From assembly GCA_002332795.1 (NCBI GenBank), contig DDBP01000112.1, positions 1 to 15,727 on the forward strand: DNA of 15,727 bases. Reading direction: 5' to 3'. Position 1 is the first letter of the stretch. The number at the start of each line of letters is the position of its first letter. Shown here one piece after another: positions 6,291-13,208 of this stretch. A program made the translations under genes and the position numbers. The notes beneath the pieces were generated by a model. It did no database searches. It was given only the letters and a program-made list of their open reading frames with translations, and was not told the origin of the DNA. This DNA comes from Anaerolineales bacterium UBA2029. GTDB lineage: Bacteria; Chloroflexota; Anaerolineae; Aggregatilineales; Aggregatilineaceae.

Positions 6291-7283
6291 ATGGCATCTG
6301 CAGCGTCGAGCGCCCCGGCCATGGTGCGCAGCCGCGGTCAGGCCGCGCGCGCCCGCCTCACCGCCTATGGCTTTCTGGCTCCGGCGGGCTTCCTGGTGCT
6401 GGTCTTTTTCTTCATCCCAATGCTGCTGATCCTCTTCCTCAGCATCACCAACCTGGCCACGACCAATTTCACCACCGACGTCTGGCGCATGGCCACCTCG
6501 CGCGATCCCAAATACATCGTCGGGCTGGACAACTTCGAGCGCATGTTCGCCGACGAGTTTGCGCCCAAAATCCTGTTCAACACTTTCTTCTACGTGCTGG
6601 CAACGCTGCTGCTGTTCAACGTGGGGCTGGCGCTGGTCATCGCCCTGCTGACCGCGCACGTAGATCGGCGCGCCGGTTTCATCTTCCGCGCGCTGTGGAT
6701 TCTGCCGCGCATCACCTCGCCGGCTGTCTACATCCTGATGTGGAAGCGCATCGTGGCGGCTTCGCCGTTCGGCATCCTCAATCAGTTCAATCAGTTGCTG
6801 GGCCGCCCGGAAGTCAACTACTTTCAGGACGAAGCGTGGGTCTTCATCGTCATGCTCAACGGCTTCATCGGCGCATCGTTCGGCATGATCATTTTCACCT
6901 CGGCCATCGAGTCCATCCCCAAGGACCTGATGAATGCCTCGCTGGTAGATGGCTCCACGCTGTGGCAGCGCGTGCGCTACGTGATCCTGCCGCTGCTGCG
7001 CTGGCCGCTGCTGTTCGTCACCACCTATCAGACGCTATCGCTGCTCACCTCGTTCGAGTACATTTTGCTGTTCAACAACGGCGGGCCGGCCTCGCAGACG
7101 GAGGTATGGTCGCTGGCGGCCTATAACCGGGCGCTGAATACCTACTTCGCCAATGCGCAGTGGGGCTATGGCTCGGCCTTCGCCGTGGTGCTGGTCATCA
7201 TCGGTGTCGTGTTGGCGACCGTCTATATGCGCGTCTTTCGCTTCAACGAACTGGTCGCCGAGCCGAAGATCGAGGTGCTGTGA
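6291..7283 (+). CDS. MalF-like ABC importer permease
   Basis: This 330-residue inner-membrane subunit forms half of the transport channel. Six hydrophobic segments are visible (about 27-51, 95-120, 130-150, 183-205, 238-262, 292-313). The family pattern is clear: GLDNF (78-82) after the first segment, the NTFFY start of the permease core (97-101), LWILPRITSPAVYILMWKRI (135-154), and the ATPase-coupling loop at about 209-233 (SIPKDLMNASLVDG...VILP). In that loop the canonical EAA is NAS and DGA is DGS, so the leading Glu is missing; the key Asp-Gly is kept. AGGAGG (6278-6283) seven bases before the ATG supports the start. The stop overlaps the next gene's ATG by one base (TGATG), implying coupled translation with the MalG-like partner. 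The C-terminus (KIEVL) is predicted cytoplasmic. Confidence 0.93.
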   Translation: MASAASSAPAMVRSRGQAARARLTAYGFLAPAGFLVLVFFFIPMLLILFLSITNLATTNFTTDVWRMATSRDPKYIVGLDNFERMFADEFAPKILFNTFFYVLATLLLFNVGLALVIALLTAHVDRRAGFIFRALWILPRITSPAVYILMWKRIVAASPFGILNQFNQLLGRPEVNYFQDEAWVFIVMLNGFIGASFGMIIFTSAIESIPKDLMNASLVDGSTLWQRVRYVILPLLRWPLLFVTTYQTLSLLTSFEYILLFNNGGPASQTEVWSLAAYNRALNTYFANAQWGYGSAFAVVLVIIGVVLATVYMRVFRFNELVAEPKIEVL

Positions 7284-8890
7284 TGGCTACGCTCACCTCT
7301 TCTACTTCTGCAGGCCGTCCGCTCAGCAGCCAGGAGTACCGCTATCGGCAGGCCGAAACGGGCGAACTGGTCGGGCAGGCTGTCTTCACGGCTCTGATCG
7401 TGGTGCTCTTTTTCGAGCTGGGCGTGATTCTGTTCAAGGTGCTGAGGCCACTCATTCAGTCGTCGCCTGCCCTGCTGGGTTCTGAACTGAAGGTAGACGA
7501 GACGCTGACGCGCGCCCTGGCCAGCGCGCTGACCCTGCTGGCTCCCTTCGCTGCCTATGTCGCGTGCGGCGTGAAACTACGCGACCTGGCGGCTTTCGAG
7601 CGGCGGCGCGCCGTGCGCGTTGCGCTCACCGCGACAGTCATCGTCTATGCGATCGTCACCATGGGGCAATATGTGTTCCAGGTGGGGCCGTTCGCCGAAA
7701 AGCCCTCGCTGGAGATGTCGTTCCGCCAGACGGACGAGGGTGTCCTGGTCACCGACGTGGTGCCGGGCGGCACGGCGGACAGGGCGGGCATCCAGGAGGG
7801 CGATCTCATTGTCGCCATCGGGCGCGCACCCACGACCGCCGCCGAACTCAAAGAGAAAATCGCCCTGGCGAAGTTCGAGAGCAAGATCGGCCTGCGCGTC
7901 TCGCGCGACGGCCAGGAAGAACTGATGCCGGTGGAAGTGGTGCCAGTGATGGAGATCGGGTTGGCCCCGCTGATCGGCGGGCTGATCGTGGCGCTGATCC
8001 TGGCGGTCATCGCGCTCTTCTGGCCGGGCGGGCTGACGCCCTACGTGCTGATGGTGGTGATCATGATCCCACTGCTGGTCGGCTACCTGTGGTTGATCGT
8101 CGCCACCTTCTCCTACCGCACCGAAGGGTTGCTGCCAGTGGACGCCAGCGGGAATTTCGGCGGCTTCACCCTGCGCAACTGGGAATTCCTGACCCGACCG
8201 GGCACCAGCTCCTACCCCAGCATCTGGCGCATCACGCTCAATACCCTGGTCATCGCCAGCTCGATGGCGATCATCGTGCTGACCGTGTCTTCCATGGCGG
8301 GCTACGCGCTCTCGCGGATGAACTTTCCAGGCCGCCGGGCGTTCCTTTCGCTGACGCTGATCCTGCACGGCTTCCCGGCGGTGACGCTGCTCATCGCCAT
8401 CTTCTTCGTGCTGCGCAACATTGGCAAAGTGCCGGTGCTGGGTGATTACTTCGGCTTCAATACGCGCGGCGGGATCGCCCTGGTGATGGTCGCCTTCGAA
8501 ATGCCGCTGGGCGTGTGGCTGATGAAAGGCTTCTTCGACAACATCCCCTGGGATATGGAGCGCTCGGCGCTGATTGACGGCGCGTCGCGCTGGCGCACCT
8601 TCTGGGAAATCCTGTTGCCGCAGATTCGCCCTGGCATCCTGGCCCTGGGTACCTTTGCTTTCATCTCCGGCTGGGGCGCTTACCTGATCCCGCAGACCTA
8701 CAGCATCGGCACGCGCACGGCTACGCTCGCCGTCTACATCACCCAACTGACGGGCGACACCGCGCCGGTCAACTGGAACGAGGTTGCCGCCGTCGGCCTC
8801 TATCAGATGATTCCGGTTTTCATCATCTTCATCTTCGCCCAGGAATACCTGCTCAACATCTATGCGGGGGGTACCAAAGGCACTTCGTAG
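7283..8890 (+). CDS. MalG-like ABC importer permease with inserted PDZ domain
   Basis: This 535-residue subunit pairs with the MalF-like permease but is nearly twice normal MalG length. The C-terminal half (about 251-535) is a standard MalG core: membrane segments near 251-276, 316-340, 350-377, 395-418, 450-470 and 503-525, the motif NTLVIASS (320-327), AGYALSR (339-345) and the ATPase-coupling loop (421-446) with IDGAS (431-435). There EAA is replaced by RSA. The first 250 residues are the oddity: hydrophobic segments at about 33-56, 78-98, 111-132 and 226-247, with a PDZ domain (141-221) between the third and fourth. The basic loop RDLAAFERRR (100-109) should be inside, placing the PDZ outside. 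The ATG at 7283 overlaps the previous stop (TGATG). Reading is continuous with no sign of a frameshift, so the fusion looks genuine. It is 11 bases from the ATPase gene. Confidence 0.92.
   Translation: MATLTSSTSAGRPLSSQEYRYRQAETGELVGQAVFTALIVVLFFELGVILFKVLRPLIQSSPALLGSELKVDETLTRALASALTLLAPFAAYVACGVKLRDLAAFERRRAVRVALTATVIVYAIVTMGQYVFQVGPFAEKPSLEMSFRQTDEGVLVTDVVPGGTADRAGIQEGDLIVAIGRAPTTAAELKEKIALAKFESKIGLRVSRDGQEELMPVEVVPVMEIGLAPLIGGLIVALILAVIALFWPGGLTPYVLMVVIMIPLLVGYLWLIVATFSYRTEGLLPVDASGNFGGFTLRNWEFLTRPGTSSYPSIWRITLNTLVIASSMAIIVLTVSSMAGYALSRMNFPGRRAFLSLTLILHGFPAVTLLIAIFFVLRNIGKVPVLGDYFGFNTRGGIALVMVAFEMPLGVWLMKGFFDNIPWDMERSALIDGASRWRTFWEILLPQIRPGILALGTFAFISGWGAYLIPQTYSIGTRTATLAVYITQLTGDTAPVNWNEVAAVGLYQMIPVFIIFIFAQEYLLNIYAGGTKGTS
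7703..7945 (+). other. PDZ domain coding segment inside the permease gene
   Basis: Residues about 141-221 read like the PDZ domains of HtrA, Tsp and RseP proteins. GVLVTDVVPGGTADRAGI (153-170) and QEGDLIVAIG (171-180) match the family pattern G-x-hydrophobic-V-x-x-V-x-P-x-(S/G)-x-A-x-x-A-G-I-x-x-G-D-x-I. TAAELKEKIA (185-194) matches the peptide-groove helix, and KIGLRVSRDGQEELMPVEV (201-219) the closing strands. The peptide-binding loop would fall in LEMSFRQTD (143-151), without the typical Gly-hydrophobic-Gly turn. Bacterial PDZ domains bind protein C-termini or unfolded segments. Domain identity is strong, ligand unknown. Confidence 0.85.
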
Positions 8891-8901
8891 GGGGCAATGC
8901 C

Positions 8902-9984
8902 ATGAAAATCGTCCTGGAAAACCTGACCAAGAAATTTGGCACGGTGGTGGGAGTGGATGACGTCAGCCTGACCATCGAGGATGGCGAATTCGTGGCCTTT
9001 CTGGGGCCGTCGGGGTGTGGCAAGACGACCACGTTGTTGATGATCGCCGGCATCTACCGCCCCACAGCGGGTATTATCCGCTTCGACGACCGCGTGATCA
9101 ATCAGGTGCCGCCCCGCGACCGCAATATCGGCATGGTCTTCCAGAGCTACGCGCTCTACCCGCATATGACGGTCTTCGGCAACATCGCCTATCCGCTCAA
9201 GCTCAAGAAGGTACCCAAGGAGGAACAGGCGGAGCGCGTGCGCGAAGTGGCGGCCAAGATGGGCATCGCCAACTTGCTCGACCGGCGACCGGCGCAGCTT
9301 TCCGGCGGCCAACAGCAGCGCGTGGCGCTGGGGCGGGCACTGGTCAAGCAGCCGGATGTGCTGCTCTTCGACGAGCCACTCTCCAACCTCGATGCACGGT
9401 TGCGCCTTTCCATGCGTGGCGAAATCCGGCATCTGCAGAAAGAACTGGGTATCACGGCCATCTATGTGACGCACGATCAGGTCGAGGCCATGACCATGGC
9501 CGACCGCATTGCAGTGATGAACCAGGGTAAGCTGCAGGCGTTCGACACGCCCGACGATCTCTACGACCGCCCCAAGACGCTGTTCATCGCCGGTTTCGTG
9601 GGCAACCCGCCCATGAACTTCCTGGAGGTAGAAGTGCAGCGCGAGGGCGACACTTTCTACGCGGTCAACTCGGCACTGCGCGTGCCCCTCCCCGCCGAGC
9701 GCGGCGAAGCAGCGGCCCGTCACGGCGGGCGGGTGATCATGGGCATCCGCCCCGAAGACATCGCCCTCAGCGAGACGGGCGCTGTGAGGGGCGAGGTCTT
9801 CGTCGTCGAACCGCTGGGCCGCGATGACCTGCTCGACGTGCACCTGGACGCGGCTAATCGGCTGAGCGTGCTGGCCGATCCCACGGCTCACCTGCGCGCT
9901 GGCGACACCGTGACTCTGGCCCTGGACACGCGCAAGGTGCAGTTCTTCGACCCGCAGACCGAGCTATCGTTGCTGTGGCGTTGA
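8902..9984 (+). CDS. MalK/UgpC-type ABC importer ATPase
   Basis: This 360-residue cytoplasmic subunit hydrolyses ATP to drive the importer. All motifs are intact: Walker A GPSGCGKTT (35-43), Q-loop Gln81 in VFQSYALYPHMT, ABC signature LSGGQQQR (133-140), Walker B VLLFDEP (153-159), D-loop SNLD (161-164) and switch His191. Residues from about 238 form the C-terminal beta domain (TOBE/MOP-like) of the MalK/UgpC/MsmX class, with the hallmark GIRPEDI (281-287). In that class this domain mediates dimer contacts and regulation. It is the fourth gene of the importer cluster, 11 bases after the PDZ permease, with a GGGGG ribosome site overlapping that stop codon. It looks complete and normal. Coding it inside the cluster suggests a dedicated rather than shared ATPase. 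Its partner loops in both permeases deviate from the usual EAA sequence. Confidence 0.96.
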   Translation: MKIVLENLTKKFGTVVGVDDVSLTIEDGEFVAFLGPSGCGKTTTLLMIAGIYRPTAGIIRFDDRVINQVPPRDRNIGMVFQSYALYPHMTVFGNIAYPLKLKKVPKEEQAERVREVAAKMGIANLLDRRPAQLSGGQQQRVALGRALVKQPDVLLFDEPLSNLDARLRLSMRGEIRHLQKELGITAIYVTHDQVEAMTMADRIAVMNQGKLQAFDTPDDLYDRPKTLFIAGFVGNPPMNFLEVEVQREGDTFYAVNSALRVPLPAERGEAAARHGGRVIMGIRPEDIALSETGAVRGEVFVVEPLGRDDLLDVHLDAANRLSVLADPTAHLRAGDTVTLALDTRKVQFFDPQTELSLLWR

Positions 9985-10006
9985 GAGCAAAAGAGAGCAT
10001 GACATC

Positions 10007-10051
10007 GCGGAGACACCGATTGGGCAGAGGCATGGCCCTGTGTGTCTCGGC
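10007..10051 (+). terminator. Possible terminator of the ABC importer operon
   Basis: GAGACAC (10010-10016) pairs with GTGTCTC (10042-10048), extended by CGC/GCG beyond one mismatch, and GGGC/GCCC (10022-10025 with 10035-10038) pairs inside. It starts about 20 bases after the ATPase stop. There is only a weak T-tract afterwards (AATTTCC), so termination efficiency is uncertain. Confidence 0.4.
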
Positions 10052-10153
10052 GGTGAATTTCCTCCGCCCGGCCTGGCCCGCAGAGTAGGAGATGACCGGG
10101 CTGCTCCCCTTTTCACGCATCTTGTTTTTGTCGCCAAGATCGGCTCTGTCCGG

Positions 10154-10159
10154 TACAAT
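10154..10159 (+). promoter_or_regulatory. Possible -10 box of the alpha-oxoamine synthase gene
   Basis: TACAAT lies about 125 bases before the ATG at 10284. No good -35 box is seen at normal spacing. A second weaker candidate is GGGACA (10186-10191), 17 bases, TATCAT (10209-10214). One of these probably starts the gene, since the importer seems to end at the upstream hairpin. Confidence 0.35.
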
Positions 10160-10283
10160 CACGGCATCGAGCGTTCCGCTGCCCTGGGACAGGGGGAGCG
10201 CATCGGGGTATCATACGGCACAGCCAGTGACCGCCTGTGTGTGCGGGATCACCCGTGCACAAGCGAAGAGGGATAAGGGACTC

Positions 10284-11513
10284 ATGAAAGACATCTTCGA
10301 AAAGACGCGCACCTTCACCCGCGCCCGCGAAGCCATGGAGATGGGGCTGTATCCTTTCTTCCAGCCGTTGCAGGACTCCGACGCCACAACGGCGCTGTTT
10401 CGGGGCAAGGAAGTGGTGATGATCGGCTCCAACAACTACCTGGGGCTGACGACTCATCCCAAAGTGAAACGGGCGGCGATGGAAGCGATCGAGCGCTTCG
10501 GCACCAGTTGCACCGGCAGCCGTTTTCTCAACGGCACGCTGCAGTTTCACCTGGAACTGGACAATCGCCTGGCCAAATTCGTGGGCAAAGAGGCGGCGAT
10601 CGTCTTCTCCACCGGCTATCAGACCAACGTGGGGGTCATTTCGGCGATCGTCGGGCGGGGGGACTTCGCCATCCTGGACAAGGACGATCACGCCAGCATC
10701 GTGGACGGCTGTTTCATGGCACGCGGCATGAATCAGGCCGAGATGCGGCGCTTTTCGCACAACGATCCCGATAGCCTGGAATACACGCTGTCCAAAATCC
10801 CCGCCGACGCGGGCAAACTGGTGATCGTGGACGGCATCTATAGCATGGGCGGCGACATCGCCCCCTTGCCGGAACTGGTCGAAATCTGCAAGCGGCACGG
10901 CGCGCGCATCATGGTAGACGACGCGCACAGCATCGGCGTGCTGGGGCAAGGGCACGGCACGGCCTGGCATTTCGGCCTGACCGACGAAGTAGACCTGATC
11001 ATGGGCACGTTCAGCAAGTCGCTGGCGTCCATCGGGGGCTTCATCGCCGGCGACGAGCAGGTCATTCACTACATCCAGCACTTCGCGCGCTCGTTCGCCT
11101 TCAGCGCCAGCCTGCCCGCTTCCAACGTGGCCGCGGTGCTGGCGGCACTGGATATCATCGAGAACGAGCCGGAGCACGTGCAGCGTCTGTGGGACAACGC
11201 CGAATACATGCGGGCGGGCCTCAAGCGCCTGGGCTACGACACGGGCAAGAGCAATACACCGGTCATCCCCATCTACATCCGCGACGATTATCGCACTGTG
11301 CTGGCCTGGCACGCGCTGATCGAGGAGGGCGTCTACACCAACCCGGTCGTTTCGCCTGGCGTCCCGCCGAACAGCAGCCTGCTGCGCACCAGCTACATGG
11401 CTACACACACCAAAGAGCACCTGGATCGCGCCCTGAAGGGCCTGGAGACGGTCGGCCACAACCTCGACCTGATCCCCGCCGACGCTACCCTGCAGCGCGA
11501 AACCAGCGGGTAG
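10284..11513 (+). CDS. Alpha-oxoamine synthase, serine palmitoyltransferase-like
   Basis: This 409-residue cytoplasmic PLP enzyme belongs to the alpha-oxoamine synthase family, which condenses an amino acid with an acyl-CoA and releases CO2. Visible landmarks are GSNNYLGL (48-55), GSRFLNGT (78-85), stacking His136 in KDDHASIVDG, the VDDAHSIGVLG block (211-221) with Asp213 and His215, and the PLP-binding Lys245 in GTFSKSLASIGG. The N-terminal GLYPFFQPLQ (21-30) resembles bacterial serine palmitoyltransferases rather than KBL (glycine C-acetyltransferase) or BioF. That would make it the first step of a sphingolipid-type pathway. No biotin or threonine-degradation gene is nearby to favour the alternatives, and no other sphingolipid gene is visible either. 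The ATG at 10284 follows AAGGGA and begins where relatives begin; the longer upstream frame has no support. Family certain, exact substrate moderate. Confidence 0.9.
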   Translation: MKDIFEKTRTFTRAREAMEMGLYPFFQPLQDSDATTALFRGKEVVMIGSNNYLGLTTHPKVKRAAMEAIERFGTSCTGSRFLNGTLQFHLELDNRLAKFVGKEAAIVFSTGYQTNVGVISAIVGRGDFAILDKDDHASIVDGCFMARGMNQAEMRRFSHNDPDSLEYTLSKIPADAGKLVIVDGIYSMGGDIAPLPELVEICKRHGARIMVDDAHSIGVLGQGHGTAWHFGLTDEVDLIMGTFSKSLASIGGFIAGDEQVIHYIQHFARSFAFSASLPASNVAAVLAALDIIENEPEHVQRLWDNAEYMRAGLKRLGYDTGKSNTPVIPIYIRDDYRTVLAWHALIEEGVYTNPVVSPGVPPNSSLLRTSYMATHTKEHLDRALKGLETVGHNLDLIPADATLQRETSG

Positions 11514-11539
11514 TTCTGCTCAGCCGCCCGGAACAAAAG

Positions 11540-11562
11540 ACGCCCCTCGGTGCGAGGGGCGT
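11540..11562. terminator. Bidirectional terminator between convergent genes
   Basis: ACGCCCCTC (11540-11548) and GAGGGGCGT (11554-11562) form a perfect 9-bp stem with loop GGTGC. TTGTCTTT follows on the plus strand and CTTTTGTTCC on the minus strand. CTCAGC/GCTGAG (11519-11524 with 11570-11575) adds an outer stem. It lies between two stop codons facing each other and should serve both transcripts. Confidence 0.85.
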
Positions 11563-11587
11563 TGTCTTTGCTGAGGGCGCAGATGCC

Positions 11588-13066
11588 CTACTGCCCGGCG
11601 CTCACTGTCAGTTCGTAGGCCATGTCCCAGTAGGCATAAACGACGAACAGGTGCACGCCAGTTTCCTGCGCGGTGAAGGTCACGGTCTGTTCCTGGTAGG
11701 TATCGAAGTCCTCCAGCAGGAAGCCATCCGGCCCGTAGACGCTCAGGTAGGGATAGTCTTCGGACACCAGGGCGATCTGTACTGTGTCGCCCGCCTCCAG
11801 GGCCAGGCTGTAGATGTCGCGGGCTTCGCCGTCCACATTCACGAACGCGCCGCTGACCACCTGTCCCATCACCAGCGGGCCTTTGACCTGATCCGGCGTG
11901 CCTACCAGGTAGTTGTCGCTATCGTCCAGCGGATAGTAGACAAGAGGGGCGCTCACCCCATCAAGGGTAGTGGTGTTGATGTCGTCCAGCAGCACATAGA
12001 CTGATCCCTGTACGCTGGCCGTCTGCGTCTCCGCTTCTTCGCCCAGCAGGGCCAGGTTGAGGTCGAGGCCCAGGTCGAGGCTCATACGGTGCACAAAGCG
12101 ATCCTCTCCCCCGACCCATTGCGTCATGCTGAAGCGCGCATCGGCAACGAGCAAACTCACCGTCATCAGCACAAACTGTACCTGCTGTTCGTTGAGCGAC
12201 TGCAAATCTTCGGTCTCAACATCAAGCGCGGCCAGCGCCGGATTCTTCAGCAAAGCCATCAGCAAGGGAGGCAGATCGGGATCGGCCAGGAAACCTTCCA
12301 GGTCGAAGGTGGTGATGAAAGTGTACATCGTCTGCCCGTCATAGACGGTATCTGCACCGCGCGCCGTGCCGATGTACTTGCTGGCCAGCGCCTGTAGCTG
12401 TTGGGTCGGGCCGGTCAGCTCGGAAAGCTGCGCCAGCATCTGCTGCGTTTCTTCACTTTGCAATTGGGCCAGGGCCTCCTGCAGGCTGGTTTCCACCTCG
12501 CTCAAATCGGCAGGAGTCAGGGAGAGCTTCTCGCCGAACCAGGCGTCAGCGCCAGTAGGCGAAGGAGCGTGCAGGTACAGCCCCATGTCTTTGAACAGAA
12601 TCTCGATTGGCCCGGCCAGGCTCTGATCGGGCTGTGGCAGGCGCACTTCGTCCAGCACCAGGTAGAAGCCCAGGCCAGCGAGCATGGCTGGGATGGCTGT
12701 CACGTCGATCTGCTCCAGCGCTGCGCTCAGCGCCGCCGCGTCGAAGGTCTGGCTGAGACCTGTCCAGGTGGTGAGCAGCGCCCGCAGGTCGGGGGGGAGC
12801 ACCAGAGCAGCAGAACCGGCTATGTGCACGGCCTGCGTGCCCTCGTCGGTGGTCACTGTCAGATCAACGGCCCATTCCGGCACGCTCACCGACTGCACCT
12901 GCTGCATCGCCTCGGTAGATTCGACCAGCACCTGGCAATCGGCAGCGCTCAGCCCGTTGCAGTTGATCGGCCACTCGCCGCCTTGCGCCAGGGCTGCCGT
13001 CAGTGGAGAGGCCGCCAGCACTGCCAGCAGCCCCATCCCAGCAAGTACTCTGCGCCAGCGATTCAT
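11588..13066 (-). CDS. Secreted protein: paralog A with C-terminal PPC-like domain
   Basis: This 492-residue exported protein has a signal peptide (MNRWRR plus hydrophobic run, cleavage near ALA/Q, residues 27-28). Its N-terminal module begins CNGLSAADC (36-44) and SVPEWAVDL (61-69), shared with the next gene upstream. A middle part shares TARGADTVYDGQ (235-246) and the MTQWVGGEDRFVHRM area (314-328) with its two neighbours. Residues about 180-232 are helical and Gln/Leu-rich. The last 90 residues (about 400-490) look like a bacterial pre-peptidase C-terminal (PPC) type beta domain: GQVVSGAFVNVDGEARDIYS (401-420), LEAGDTVQIAL, LSVYGPDGFLLEDF, ending ETGVHLFVVYAYWDMAYELTV. That part is absent from the paralogs. 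The core may be a LolA/LppX-like lipid-binding fold, but this is a guess from pattern only. AAAGGAG eight bases upstream of the ATG supports the start. Confidence 0.85.
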   Translation of the reverse strand: MNRWRRVLAGMGLLAVLAASPLTAALAQGGEWPINCNGLSAADCQVLVESTEAMQQVQSVSVPEWAVDLTVTTDEGTQAVHIAGSAALVLPPDLRALLTTWTGLSQTFDAAALSAALEQIDVTAIPAMLAGLGFYLVLDEVRLPQPDQSLAGPIEILFKDMGLYLHAPSPTGADAWFGEKLSLTPADLSEVETSLQEALAQLQSEETQQMLAQLSELTGPTQQLQALASKYIGTARGADTVYDGQTMYTFITTFDLEGFLADPDLPPLLMALLKNPALAALDVETEDLQSLNEQQVQFVLMTVSLLVADARFSMTQWVGGEDRFVHRMSLDLGLDLNLALLGEEAETQTASVQGSVYVLLDDINTTTLDGVSAPLVYYPLDDSDNYLVGTPDQVKGPLVMGQVVSGAFVNVDGEARDIYSLALEAGDTVQIALVSEDYPYLSVYGPDGFLLEDFDTYQEQTVTFTAQETGVHLFVVYAYWDMAYELTVSAGQ

Positions 13067-13080
13067 GATCCCGCTCCTTT

Positions 13081-13091
13081 ACTCGGTATAA
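13081..13091 (-). promoter_or_regulatory. -10-like element (TTATACCGAGT) of paralog A
   Basis: On the minus strand TTATACCGAGT precedes the paralog A start by about 20 bases, which would leave a very short leader containing AAAGGAG. It resembles TTATACTG(G/A)GG upstream of the two other paralogs. No clear -35 box is seen. Confidence 0.35.
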
Positions 13092-13170
13092 CAGGGTGAA
13101 AGGATACGCTCAGAATCCATCTACGCAGAGGAAGGACGCGCGTTGCGAGCGGAGAGAATGTGAGCAACCA

Positions 13171-13192
13171 GCCCCCTGAAGAGACAGGGGGC
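13171..13192 (-). other. Perfect 8-bp hairpin upstream of paralog A, after no T-run
   Basis: GCCCCCTG (13171-13178) pairs with CAGGGGGC (13185-13192) around a 6-base loop, about 17 bases past the stop codon of paralog B. It is the likely transcript end of paralog B on the minus strand. The following minus-strand sequence (TGGTTGCTCAC) has no real T-run, so it may be a stabilising hairpin. It abuts the palindrome at 13191-13202. Confidence 0.55.
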
Positions 13193-13202
13193 CGGCGCCG
13201 GC
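13191..13202. repeat. 12-base perfect palindrome
   Basis: GCCGGCGCCGGC reads the same on both strands and sits six bases past the paralog B stop codon, next to the hairpin at 13171-13192. Together they make an unusually GC-rich structured end. Such a palindrome is not rare by chance in very GC-rich DNA. Confidence 0.6.
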
Positions 13203-13208
13203 GCAAGA

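Noticed and set aside
7160..7282. Upstream extension of the PDZ permease frame by 41 codons
   Set aside because: It would overlap the MalF-like gene for its last 41 codons and gives an Arg-rich leader. The TGATG junction at 7281-7285 gives a normal coupled start.
7577..8746. 389-codon minus-strand open frame opposite the PDZ permease
   Set aside because: His/Asp/Gln/Arg-rich shadow without any domain; the opposite strand encodes clear membrane and PDZ sequence.
10113..11459. 448-codon minus-strand open frame opposite the alpha-oxoamine synthase
   Set aside because: Shadow of a gene with all catalytic residues; no start signal or recognisable protein.
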